This document shows positions 16,711-24,714 of a DNA stretch of 64,000 nt, piece after piece. Origin of the DNA: Saliniramus fredricksonii (GTDB lineage Bacteria > Pseudomonadota > Alphaproteobacteria > Rhizobiales > Beijerinckiaceae). How positions within the stretch are numbered: the first letter of the stretch is position 1; each line of letters opens with the position of its first letter. The notes beneath the pieces were generated by a model. That model was not told where the DNA came from and did no database searches. It was given only the letters and a program-made list of their open reading frames with translations. The position numbers and the translations under genes are program-made. The stretch spans positions 434,001-498,000 of the forward strand of contig NZ_FMBM01000001.1 of assembly GCF_900094735.1 (NCBI RefSeq). Direction: 5' to 3'.

Positions 16711-18123
16711 ATGACGAAAAACCAGGCTCTTCTCGATCTCGAGATCGATCGCAACGTCCTCGCGGACGACGAAACCCTCGCTATCGTGGCGCAGGCGCTG
16801 CGCACCTGTCTCAGGGACGGCGACAAGAAGACATTGCGGGCCTTCCTCGACTCGCAGGAACCGGCGGATATCGCCACCATCCTCGACACGCTCGAAGCCG
16901 CAGAGGCGCTCGCCGCCATGCGCCATGTCGATCTGTATGAACAGGCGCAGATCTTCGGCTATCTGGATCCCGAATACCAGATCGAGCTCTCCGATCTCAT
17001 GGGCCGACGCGAATTGGCACGGCTGATGAGCGCGATGAGCCATGACGAGCGCGTCGATCTGTTCAAGAATCTTGACCCCGTGGCCCGGGAAGCCGTGCTG
17101 CCCGGCCTCGCCAAGGCCGAGCGTGACGATCTGCGCAAGCTCGCTTCCTATCCGGAGGACACGGCGGGCTCGATCATGACCTCGGACTACGCCACCCTGA
17201 CGCCCGACATGACGGCCAAGGAGGCGATCGAGGCCCTGCGCAACCAGGCGCTCGATGCCGAAACGGTTTATCAGGCCTATATCATCGACGAAGAGCGCCA
17301 GCTTGTCGGCGTGATCAGCCTGCGCGACCTGATCGTGGCGCGGGCCAATGCGCGCGTGCGCAATCTGATGGATACCAATCCGGTCTTCATCCGGGCCGAG
17401 GCGGATCGCGAGGAAGCCGCCCAGATCATCTCCCGCTACGACCTGATCGCCCTGCCGGTGATCAACGGCGGCGACAAACTCGTCGGCATCGTCACCCAGG
17501 ACGACGCCATGGACGTGCAGGAACAGGAAGCCACCACCGACTTCCACAAGGTCGGTACGGTGTCCGGGCTGAAGGCGAATGTGCGCGATGCGAGCATCTT
17601 CGTGCTCTATCGCGCGCGCATCGTCTGGCTGGTGCTGCTCGTTTTCGGCAACATCTTCTCCGGCGCCGGCATCGCCTTCTTCGAGGATACCATCGCGGCG
17701 CATCTCGCGCTTCTGTTCTTCCTGCCGCTGCTGATCGCCTCGGGCGGCAATGCCGGTGCGCAATCCGCGACGCTGATGGTGCGGGCGCTGGCGACGGGCG
17801 ATGTGCGGATGAGCGACTGGGCCTCCGTGCTCGGGCGCGAATTCGCCACCGCGCTCCTGCTCGGGCTGACCATGGCCGCTGCGGTCTCCCTGATCGGGGT
17901 GCTGCGGGCCGGGCCCGACATCGCTCTCGTCGTGGCCTTGTCGATGGTGGCGATCGTGCTGGTCGGCGCGATGATCGGCATGTCCCTGCCCTTCGTGCTC
18001 TCCCGTCTCAAGCTCGATCCCGCCACCGCGAGCGCGCCACTGGTGACCTCGATCGCGGACGTGACCGGGGTGTTGATCTATTTCACCATCGCGACGCAGG
18101 TCCTGGCGATGCAGGCGACGTAA
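16711..18123 (+). CDS. mgtE: Magnesium transporter MgtE
   Basis: Mg2+-gated channel of the inner membrane, 470 residues. Order of parts is an N-terminal acidic helical domain (about 25-150), two CBS domains (about 155-280, with TAGSIMTSDYATLTPDMTA and LPVINGGDKLVGIVTQDD), a connecting helix and five transmembrane helices. The latter include the pore signature SGGNAGAQSATL (about residue 345). The Met at 16711 has a GAGGAGG Shine-Dalgarno and is preferred to the upstream Met at 16687. In the family the CBS/N domain closes the pore when internal Mg2+ is high. Confidence 0.96.
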   Translation: MTKNQALLDLEIDRNVLADDETLAIVAQALRTCLRDGDKKTLRAFLDSQEPADIATILDTLEAAEALAAMRHVDLYEQAQIFGYLDPEYQIELSDLMGRRELARLMSAMSHDERVDLFKNLDPVAREAVLPGLAKAERDDLRKLASYPEDTAGSIMTSDYATLTPDMTAKEAIEALRNQALDAETVYQAYIIDEERQLVGVISLRDLIVARANARVRNLMDTNPVFIRAEADREEAAQIISRYDLIALPVINGGDKLVGIVTQDDAMDVQEQEATTDFHKVGTVSGLKANVRDASIFVLYRARIVWLVLLVFGNIFSGAGIAFFEDTIAAHLALLFFLPLLIASGGNAGAQSATLMVRALATGDVRMSDWASVLGREFATALLLGLTMAAAVSLIGVLRAGPDIALVVALSMVAIVLVGAMIGMSLPFVLSRLKLDPATASAPLVTSIADVTGVLIYFTIATQVLAMQAT

Positions 18124-18298
18124 GGGTTCCGGCCCCATTGATGCCGCGCCGCGACGAGTGCGGCAATATGGTCACAGGCAGGGGCTTCCGCTCGAGGCGT
18201 GGTCAGGCGGAACTTGGCGATTCGATGGCAATGCCTTAGGGGTTCTACGGGGTCGGTATCCTCCGCCCGAATCACGTTTTGACGGATTGCTGTCGGCC

Positions 18299-18982
18299 AT
18301 GATCGCTTCACGTGCCCTGAAGGGCCTCGCCCGGATCGCCACCGCGCGCCTCTCCCTGCTCGCCGCCCTCGGCCTTCTGGTCGCGGCCTGCCAGCCGCAT
18401 GAGCCCAACCCGGCGATCCAGGCCGATACGGGTCATCTCAATGCCTGGTATTCCGGCCTGATGGCGGATGATCCCTATGACGTGCCTCTGGTCAACAAGG
18501 CGTTGCTTGATCGTAAATTCCACCGCCAGCGCGTGGATTATCCGGGCCGCGAAGCGCCGGGCACGATCGTGGTCGATATCGACAATCGCTTCCTCTATCT
18601 CGTCGAGGATGGCGGCAAGGCCATGCGTTACGGCATCGGCGTCGGCCGCAACGGCTTCGCCTGGCGCGGCGATGCCCGCATCGCACGCACCGGCGTGTGG
18701 CCGAACTGGAGCCCGACCGACAACATGCGCCGGATCGATCCGTCGCTGCCCGTGCATATGGAAGGCGGAATCGAGAATCCGCTCGGCGCCCGCGCGCTCT
18801 ATCTGTATCAGGGCAGCCGCGACACGCTGTTTCGCATTCACGGCACCAACGAGCCCTGGTCGATCGGCGAGGCGGTCTCCTCGGGCTGCGTGCGCCTTCT
18901 CAACGAAGACATCGTCGATCTCTACAACCGCGTGCAAGTCGGCGCGCGCGTGACGGTACGGCGCGGCGGTCTCGGGGCGTAA
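18299..18982 (+). CDS. Lipoprotein L,D-transpeptidase (YkuD domain)
   Basis: 227 residues. A signal sequence ends in a lipobox (LLVAACQP), so the protein is a predicted lipoprotein. The YkuD domain starts near residue 75 (GTIVVDIDNRFLYL) and carries the catalytic His in RIHGTNEPWSIG and the Cys motif SSGCVRL. L,D-transpeptidases form 3-3 peptidoglycan cross-links or attach proteins to the wall in the periplasm. The frame extends 47 codons upstream, but the signal peptide fixes the Met at 18299. A strong intrinsic terminator follows the stop. Confidence 0.93.
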   Translation: MIASRALKGLARIATARLSLLAALGLLVAACQPHEPNPAIQADTGHLNAWYSGLMADDPYDVPLVNKALLDRKFHRQRVDYPGREAPGTIVVDIDNRFLYLVEDGGKAMRYGIGVGRNGFAWRGDARIARTGVWPNWSPTDNMRRIDPSLPVHMEGGIENPLGARALYLYQGSRDTLFRIHGTNEPWSIGEAVSSGCVRLLNEDIVDLYNRVQVGARVTVRRGGLGA

Positions 18983-19008
18983 CATCGGCCTGATGATGAT
19001 CGGGAGCG

Positions 19009-19035
19009 AAGGGAGCGGCGTGCCGCTCCCTTTTT
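19009..19035 (+). terminator. Rho-independent terminator of the L,D-transpeptidase gene
   Basis: GGGAGCGGC (19011-19019) pairs with GCCGCTCCC (19022-19030), followed by five T residues (19031-19035). AA precedes the stem, so it may also end the convergent aminotransferase transcript. Confidence 0.9.
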
Positions 19036-19045
19036 CGTTCCGGCG

Positions 19046-20218
19046 TCAGGCATTGCCTGCGAGGATGCCGAGCGCCGCCTCGACACCGCCGCCACGATGC
19101 GGGATGCCGGCCTGTTTCAGGCCGAGTTCCACGCCGGCGATCGTGCCGGTGACGGATGCATCGCTGAAATCGCCCAGATGCCCGATCCGGAAGACGCGAT
19201 CGGCAAGCGGGCCGAGCCCGTTGCCGAGCGACATGTTGGCGCGCTCCAGGATGGTCTCGCGCAGGGCGTCGGCGGAATGCCCCTCGGGCAGGCGCACCGC
19301 CGTCAGTGAGGCAGAATGGCGGGCGGGATCGGCGCATTGGGTCTCGAAACCCCAATGCGCCACGGCGGCGCGGGTGGCCCGGGCCGCACGCTCGTGCCGG
19401 GCAAAGACATTGTCCATCCCCTCCGCCTGGAGGAGTTCGATCGCCACTTTCAGCCCCTGAAGCATGTTCGTCGCCGGGGTGTAGGGGAACACGTTCGAGG
19501 CATTGGCCGCGATCATGTCCTCCCAGTCCCAGAAGGCGCGCGGCAGCCGCGCCGTAACGGAAGCGGCCCGCGCCTTGGGCGAAACTGCATTGAAAGAGAG
19601 CCCCGGCGGCAGCATCAGCCCCTTCTGCGAGCCCGCCACGGTCACGTCGACCCCCCAGCCGTCGTGATCATATTCGATCGATGCGAGCGAGGAGATCGTA
19701 TCCACCATCATCAGGGCAGGGTGGCCCGCAGCATCGATCGCCTTGCGCAGGGCGGGTATGTCGGAGGCGACGCCCGTCGAGGTCTCGTTATGCACCACGC
19801 AGACCGCCTTGATCGCATGGCCGCGATCCGCGCGCAGCCGCGCCTCGATCGCTGCTGCATCGACGCCCCCGCGCCAGTCGCCCGGCAGGATCTCCGCCTT
19901 CAGCCCGAGCCGTTCGGCGAGCTTGCGCCACAGGCTTGCAAACCAGCCGGTCTCGAACATCAGGACATGATCGCCCGGCGAGAGCGTGTTGACCAGGGCG
20001 GCTTCCCAGGCGCCTGTACCCGAGGCGGGAAAGATTATCACGGGCTCGCACGTGCCGAAGATCGGGCGGATGCCTTCGAGAACCGTCCCGGCGAGGCGCT
20101 TGAATTCCGGCCCGCGATGGTCGATCGTCGGACGCGCGATTGCTTCCAGCACGGGCAGCGGACAATTGGTCGGTCCGGGAATCTGCAAAAAATGGCGACC
20201 GGTGGCAATTGACGGCAT
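19046..20218 (-). CDS. Class V aminotransferase, serine-glyoxylate aminotransferase type
   Basis: 390-residue PLP enzyme of fold type I. Members move the amino group of serine or alanine to glyoxylate and serve the serine cycle or photorespiratory-like glyoxylate detoxification. The N-terminus (HFLQIPGPTNCPLPVLEA), the HRGPEFKRL stretch, the Asp in MMVDTISSLASIEYDHD and the Schiff-base Lys in VAGSQKGLMLPPGLSF are clear. The Met at 20218 has a GGAGGAGG Shine-Dalgarno and the family N-terminus; the upstream 24 codons are unlikely. The downstream neighbour in the same direction is none; bdhA lies upstream in the same direction 156 bases away. Confidence 0.92.
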   Translation of the reverse strand: MPSIATGRHFLQIPGPTNCPLPVLEAIARPTIDHRGPEFKRLAGTVLEGIRPIFGTCEPVIIFPASGTGAWEAALVNTLSPGDHVLMFETGWFASLWRKLAERLGLKAEILPGDWRGGVDAAAIEARLRADRGHAIKAVCVVHNETSTGVASDIPALRKAIDAAGHPALMMVDTISSLASIEYDHDGWGVDVTVAGSQKGLMLPPGLSFNAVSPKARAASVTARLPRAFWDWEDMIAANASNVFPYTPATNMLQGLKVAIELLQAEGMDNVFARHERAARATRAAVAHWGFETQCADPARHSASLTAVRLPEGHSADALRETILERANMSLGNGLGPLADRVFRIGHLGDFSDASVTGTIAGVELGLKQAGIPHRGGGVEAALGILAGNA

Positions 20219-20374
20219 GGCGGGCTCCTCCTCCGGGACGATCGCGCGTCGACCCTGCCGATGCATCGCAAAGCCATCCGGCGCTGACAAGCGCGCCGCT
20301 GCCGTTTGCCCCTTTGGCCAGATGCCCGAAGCCGCCCGTTCCAGGGAGGCGCCCGCCGCGTTGCGTCGCCCGTG

Positions 20375-21160
20375 CTACTGCGCCGTCCAGCCGCCATCGA
20401 CGGACAGATTGGCCCCCGTGATCTGGCTGGCCGCATCCGAGCAGAGAAATACTGCCATGGCACCGATCTGGTCGACGGTCACGAATTGCTTGGTGGGCTG
20501 CGCCTTGAGCAGCACGTCCTCGATCACCTGCTCCTTCGTCAGCCCCCGCGCCTTCATCGTATCGGGGATCTGGTTTTCGACGAGCGGTGTCCAGACATAG
20601 CCGGGGCTGATGCAGTTCACGGTGACGCCCGCCTGCGCCGTCTCGAGCGCCACGGTCTTGGTCAGGCCCGCGAGCCCGTGCTTGGCCGCGACATAGGCGG
20701 CCTTGTAGGGCGAGGCGACGAGGGAATGCGCCGAGGCGGTGTTGATGATGCGGCCCCAGCCCTTCTGCTTCATGCCGGGCACGGCGAGGCGGATGGTGTG
20801 AAAGGCGGAAGAAAGGTTGATCGCGATGATCTGGTTCCATTTCTCGATCGGGAATTCCTCGACCGCCGAGACATGTTGAATACCGGCATTGTTGACGAGG
20901 ATGTCGATCGTGCCGAGCCTCTCCTTCGCCTCCGCCATCATCCGCGCAATCGCATCGGGATCACACATATCGGCGGGCGAGGTATAGGATTTGACCTTGC
21001 AGTTCTGCGCGATGTCATCGGCGATCTGCGCATTCTCCTGCGGATCACCCAACCCGTTGATCACCACATCGGCGCCCTCGGCGGCGAGCGCGCGGGCGAT
21101 GGCGAGGCCGATCCCGGAAGTGCCTCCGGTCACGAGGGCGGTCTTTCCTGCAAGGCTCAT
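20375..21160 (-). CDS. bdhA: 3-hydroxybutyrate dehydrogenase
   Basis: 261-residue short-chain dehydrogenase oxidising D-3-hydroxybutyrate to acetoacetate with NAD+, usually in polyhydroxybutyrate use. The Rossmann GGTSGIGLAIA motif is at 12-22, NNAGIQHV is the conserved structural motif, and the catalytic Ser (NTASAHSLVAS) and Tyr-Lys pair (YVAAKHGLAG) are intact. The C-terminal SVDGGWTAQ matches the HBDH subgroup (TIGR01963). A thiolase-type gene lies upstream in the same direction, consistent with a ketone-body/PHB context, although a repeat-rich 307-base gap separates them. Confidence 0.95.
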   Translation of the reverse strand: MSLAGKTALVTGGTSGIGLAIARALAAEGADVVINGLGDPQENAQIADDIAQNCKVKSYTSPADMCDPDAIARMMAEAKERLGTIDILVNNAGIQHVSAVEEFPIEKWNQIIAINLSSAFHTIRLAVPGMKQKGWGRIINTASAHSLVASPYKAAYVAAKHGLAGLTKTVALETAQAGVTVNCISPGYVWTPLVENQIPDTMKARGLTKEQVIEDVLLKAQPTKQFVTVDQIGAMAVFLCSDAASQITGANLSVDGGWTAQ

Positions 21161-21307
21161 GATGGTCTCCGGGTTGGTTGTGGGTCATGGGCTGTCTGGT
21201 GGTGCTTTCGGCAGCGCGCCCGACCGTACTTCTCGCGCATGATAATACAATCCCCCGCCCGGATTGGGAGGGTCAAGATCGCCCGGTATGAAGGCCGCAC
21301 CGGGACT

Positions 21308-21345
21308 CCCCTCTTCCCGGTGGAGAGAGGCTGGGGGTGAGGGGG
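21308..21345 (+). repeat. Intergenic palindromic repeat, copy 1
   Basis: A C-rich arm (cccctcttccc) followed by a G-rich arm (ctgggggtgagggg). It is the inverted counterpart of the copy at 21414-21451. The rest of the 307-base gap between bdhA and the thiolase gene (21161-21467) shows no gene. Confidence 0.7.
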
Positions 21346-21413
21346 TATCAGAATTCTGCGCGGCGTCGATGAAGCGTACAGCCGCCATCGACGCCGGAGA
21401 TTGTTCTGCACCG

Positions 21414-21451
21414 CCCCTCACCCCCGACCCCTCTCGACGGAGGGAGAGGGG
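21414..21451 (-). repeat. Intergenic palindromic repeat, copy 2 (inverted)
   Basis: cccctcacccccgacccctc then gacggagggagagggg. Its reverse complement aligns along its length with the copy at 21308-21345, and each copy can fold on itself. It lies just after the thiolase stop codon and may assist termination or mRNA stability. Confidence 0.7.
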
Positions 21452-21467
21452 AGACGGGCCGCCCCCC

Positions 21468-22634
21468 TCACTTGATGCGTTCGAGCACCGAGACGTAATT
21501 GGCAACCGCCGCGCCGCCCATGTTGAAGATGCCGGCAAGCGTTGCGTCCTTGATCTGGATGCCGCCCGCCTCGCCGGCGAGCTGCATGGCGGAAAGCGCG
21601 TGCATGGAGACGCCTGTGGCGCCGATCGGGTGACCCTTGGCCTTGAGGCCGCCCGACGGGTTGACCGGCAGCCTGCCGTCTTTCTGCGTCCAACCCTCCT
21701 TGACGGCGCGGGCGCCCTCGCCCTCGGGGGTGAGCCCCATCGCTTCGTATTCGATCAGTTCGGCAATGGTGAAGCAGTCATGCGTCTCGACGAAGGAGAG
21801 ATCGTCGAGGGTAATGCCGGCATCCGCGAGCGCGCTGGCCCATGCCACGCTGCAACCCTCGAATTTGAGGATGTCGCGCTTCGACATGGGCAGGAAATCC
21901 TGCTTGTGGGCGGTGGCGCGGAAGGCGATGGCGCGCTTCATGCGCAGACCCGTCTCGACATCGGTGATGACGAGCGCTGCCGCACCATCCGAGACGAGGG
22001 AGCAATCGGTGCGCTTGAGCGGGCCGGCAACGAAGGGATTCTTCTCCGATTCGGTGCGGCAGAACTCGTAGCCGAGATCCTTGCGCATCTGGGCATAGGG
22101 GTTGGCGACGCCGTTGGCGTGGTTCTTGGCCGCGATCATGGCGAGCGCGTCGGACTGGTCGCCATGGCGCTGGAAATAGCCGGCGGCGATCTGACCGAAC
22201 ACACCGGCAAAGCCGCCCTCGATCTCGCCATCCTCGGGCAGATAGGAAGCCTTGAGGAGGTTGCGGCCGATCTCCTTGCCCGGCGTCGTCGTCATCTGCT
22301 CGACGCCGACCACGAGCACGATTTTCGCGCGCTTCGCCTCGATCGTCTTCACCGCCTGCTGCACGGCGGCGGAGCCGGTGGCGCAGGCATTCTCGACGCG
22401 GGTCGCAGCCTTGAAGCGCAGGGCGTCATCGGCCTGGAGCACCAGCGAGGCGGTGAAATCCTGGGCGCTGAACCCCCCGTTGAAATGGCCGAGCACGATC
22501 TCGTCGACATCACCGGCCTCGATACCGGCATGGGCAATCGCCTCGCGGGTCACCCGCACGACCATGCTCTCGACGGTCTCGGTATCGTGCTTGCCGAAAG
22601 GCATATGGGCCCAGCCCACGATGGTGGCGGTCAT
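21468..22634 (-). CDS. Acetyl-CoA acetyltransferase, thiolase family (SCP2-like subgroup)
   Basis: 388-residue thiolase-fold enzyme. The active Cys lies in RVENACATGSAAVQQA (about residue 87) and the His in SGGLKAKGHPIGATG (about 340). The DCFTIAELIEYEAMGL segment, rather than the NEAFA of classical thiolases, places it with acetyl-CoA acetyltransferase/SCP2-like members, several of which act on unusual acyl groups. The start at 22634 (MTATIVGWAHMPFG) fits the family N-terminus; the upstream 47 codons are read-through. It lies upstream of bdhA in the same direction. Confidence 0.88.
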   Translation of the reverse strand: MTATIVGWAHMPFGKHDTETVESMVVRVTREAIAHAGIEAGDVDEIVLGHFNGGFSAQDFTASLVLQADDALRFKAATRVENACATGSAAVQQAVKTIEAKRAKIVLVVGVEQMTTTPGKEIGRNLLKASYLPEDGEIEGGFAGVFGQIAAGYFQRHGDQSDALAMIAAKNHANGVANPYAQMRKDLGYEFCRTESEKNPFVAGPLKRTDCSLVSDGAAALVITDVETGLRMKRAIAFRATAHKQDFLPMSKRDILKFEGCSVAWASALADAGITLDDLSFVETHDCFTIAELIEYEAMGLTPEGEGARAVKEGWTQKDGRLPVNPSGGLKAKGHPIGATGVSMHALSAMQLAGEAGGIQIKDATLAGIFNMGGAAVANYVSVLERIK

Positions 22635-22817
22635 GATGAAGCATCCTCCGGATTTTCCTATGCGACCGACTTGCAATGCCGCCGGTCGATTGATGCCAAT
22701 GTGGCCCCGCGCGCAGGCAAGAGCAAGAGCAAGAGGATGGCGCCCGCCCGGGCGGGCGCAGAATGCCGGAATCATTTCGCGGGAAAAGCGGAGAGGCCCC
22801 TAGCCTCACCGTGAGAG

Positions 22818-22834
22818 ATGTTATAATAGAACAT
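22818..22834 (+). promoter_or_regulatory. Zur box over the -10 of the zinc operon
   Basis: ATGTTATAATAGAACAT is a near-perfect palindrome (ATGTT...AACAT) of the type bound by alphaproteobacterial Zur. A TATAAT hexamer (22822-22827) lies inside it, so Zur binding would block the promoter. The box ends two bases before the first ATG of the operon, at 22837. Confidence 0.75.
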
Positions 22835-22836
22835 TC

Positions 22837-23010
22837 ATGAGTGATCCCCACAGCCATCAAGCAGCAGGTCACGGCCATGCGCCGCGCGCAAGAGCGCTGG
22901 CGCCGAGCTGGTCGCTGATGCGGCTGTCGGCCTTGCAGCGCCTTGCCGGGGCGGGCCTCCTGCTCGCACTGGTCTGGCTGACACTGGCCCGACTGATCGG
23001 CTGGATCTGA
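22837..23010 (+). CDS. Small His-rich N-terminus membrane protein opening the zinc operon
   Basis: 57 codons starting MSDPHSHQAAGHGH, with five His in the first 14 residues, then a basic stretch and one transmembrane helix (AGAGLLLALVWLTLARLIGW) at the C-terminus. It ends two bases before the znuC start. I do not recognise the family. Co-transcription with znuCB-znuA under a Zur box and the His-rich head suggest a zinc-related role such as a metal chaperone or ZnuB-associated subunit; this is inference. The ATG lies only ten bases after the apparent -10, so translation would be nearly leaderless if that promoter is right. Confidence 0.65.
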   Translation: MSDPHSHQAAGHGHAPRARALAPSWSLMRLSALQRLAGAGLLLALVWLTLARLIGWI

Positions 23011-23012
23011 AC

Positions 23013-23804
23013 ATGACGGAACCGATGACGCACATGACGACACAGGCAGCAATCCGTTTCGACGATGTGACGCTCGGCTATGACCGCCACCCCGCCGTGC
23101 ATCATCTCGACGGCGTGATCGCACGCGGCAGCCTGACGGCGATCGTCGGCCCCAACGGCGCGGGCAAATCCACGCTTCTGAAGGGGATCGTCGGCGCGCT
23201 GCGTCCGCTGGGCGGGCGCATCGAGATGCCGCGTCGCGCGACGGTGCAGCAGGACGGGACAGCGGCACAGACCCGCATCGCCTATCTGCCACAGGCTGCC
23301 GAGCTCGACCGCAGCTTCCCGATTCCCGTCTATGACCTCGTCGCCATGGGTCTGTGGAGCCGGCGCGGTCTGTTCGGGGGGATCCGCCGCGCGGATCATG
23401 CCCGCATCGCGGAAGCGATCGCCGCCGTCGGCATGGCCGGGTTCGAGCGCCGTACCATCGGCACGCTTTCGGGCGGGCAGATGCAGCGCGTGCTGTTTGC
23501 CCGGCTCTTGCTGCAGGATGCCTCGCTGATCCTGCTGGACGAGCCCTTCACCGCGATCGACGCCAAGACGACCCGCGATCTGCTCGATCTGGTCCGGCGC
23601 TGGCATGACGAGGCCCGCACCGTCATCGCCGTTCTGCACGATATCGACCTGGTGCGCGAAGTCTTCCCCGAAACACTTCTGATCGCACGCGAGCCCGTCG
23701 CCTGGGGCGCCACGGACAATGTCCTGCGTCCGGAGAATCTCCTGCGCGCACGCCGCATGGTCGAGGCGAACGATCCGTTCGCCCAGGCCTGCGAACGCGC
23801 ATGA
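23013..23804 (+). CDS. znuC: Zinc ABC transporter ATP-binding protein
   Basis: 263-residue ATPase energising zinc uptake through ZnuB. Walker A GPNGAGKST (about 47-55), signature LSGGQMQR, Walker B LILLDEPFTAID and the switch His in VLHDID are all intact. ATG codons at 23025 and 23034 are alternative starts; the 23013 ATG is two bases after the preceding stop, favouring coupled translation. It is the second gene of the predicted Zur-controlled operon. Confidence 0.95.
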   Translation: MTEPMTHMTTQAAIRFDDVTLGYDRHPAVHHLDGVIARGSLTAIVGPNGAGKSTLLKGIVGALRPLGGRIEMPRRATVQQDGTAAQTRIAYLPQAAELDRSFPIPVYDLVAMGLWSRRGLFGGIRRADHARIAEAIAAVGMAGFERRTIGTLSGGQMQRVLFARLLLQDASLILLDEPFTAIDAKTTRDLLDLVRRWHDEARTVIAVLHDIDLVREVFPETLLIAREPVAWGATDNVLRPENLLRARRMVEANDPFAQACERA

Positions 23805-23820
23805 CCCCGGGGACGTGATC

Positions 23821-24687
23821 GTGTTCGACGCCCTGATCGGCCCCTTCATCCAGTTCGACTTCATGCGCCGGGCGCTGTTCGGCGCATTGGTGCTGGCGCT
23901 GGGCGCCGGGCCTGTCGGCGTGTTCCTGATGCTGCGGCGCATGAGCCTGACCGGCGATGCCATGGCACATGCGATCCTGCCCGGGGCCGCGATCGGCTTT
24001 CTGATTGCCGGGCTGTCTCTGCCCGCCATGACGCTCGGCGGACTGACTGCCGGAATCGTCGTGGCCGTGCTCTCGGGGCTGGTGACGCGCTATACGGTGC
24101 TCAAGGAGGATGCGTCACTCGCGGCCTTCTATCTGCTCTCGCTCGCGCTCGGCGTCACCATCGTGTCCCTGCGCGGGTCCAGCGTCGATCTCATGCATGT
24201 GCTGTTCGGCTCCGTGCTCGCCCTCGACGATGCCGCGCTGATCCTGATCGCTTGCATCACCAGCGTGACCCTGCTGATCCTCGCCGCGACCTATCGCGGT
24301 CTGGTCATGGAATGCGTCGATCCGATGTATCTGCGCTCGGTGGCGCGGATCGGCACGCCACTGCATCTGGTCTTTCTCGGTCTCGTCGTGCTCAATCTCG
24401 TCGGTGGCTTCCAGGCGCTCGGGACCCTACTCGCCGTCGGGCTGATGATGCTGCCTGCAGCCACTGCGCGGTTCTGGAGCGCGGATGTCACCATGATGGT
24501 CATCATCGCCGTCGCCACGGGCATGTTCTCCGGGATGGGCGGTCTGCTGCTCTCCTACCATCACGGCCTGCCGGCCGGCCCCGCGATCATCCTGGTCGCC
24601 GGTATCGCTTATCTGATTTCGCTCTTCCTCGGGCGTGAAAGCGGCCTGATCCGGGCCGCCTTGCCACGCCGCCACCTCGAAGCCTGA
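23821..24687 (+). CDS. znuB: Zinc ABC transporter permease
   Basis: Polytopic ABC-3 family permease, about 288 residues with eight or so hydrophobic helices; the GDAMAHAILPGAAIGFL segment is typical. The start is a GTG preceded by GGGGA seven bases upstream; a GTG two codons earlier (23815) is an alternative. It follows the znuC stop by 16 bases. It forms the zinc channel with ZnuC at the inner membrane. Confidence 0.94.
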   Translation: MFDALIGPFIQFDFMRRALFGALVLALGAGPVGVFLMLRRMSLTGDAMAHAILPGAAIGFLIAGLSLPAMTLGGLTAGIVVAVLSGLVTRYTVLKEDASLAAFYLLSLALGVTIVSLRGSSVDLMHVLFGSVLALDDAALILIACITSVTLLILAATYRGLVMECVDPMYLRSVARIGTPLHLVFLGLVVLNLVGGFQALGTLLAVGLMMLPAATARFWSADVTMMVIIAVATGMFSGMGGLLLSYHHGLPAGPAIILVAGIAYLISLFLGRESGLIRAALPRRHLEA

Positions 24688-24714
24688 AGCGCTGATGCGA
24701 AAACGGAGGTTTTT

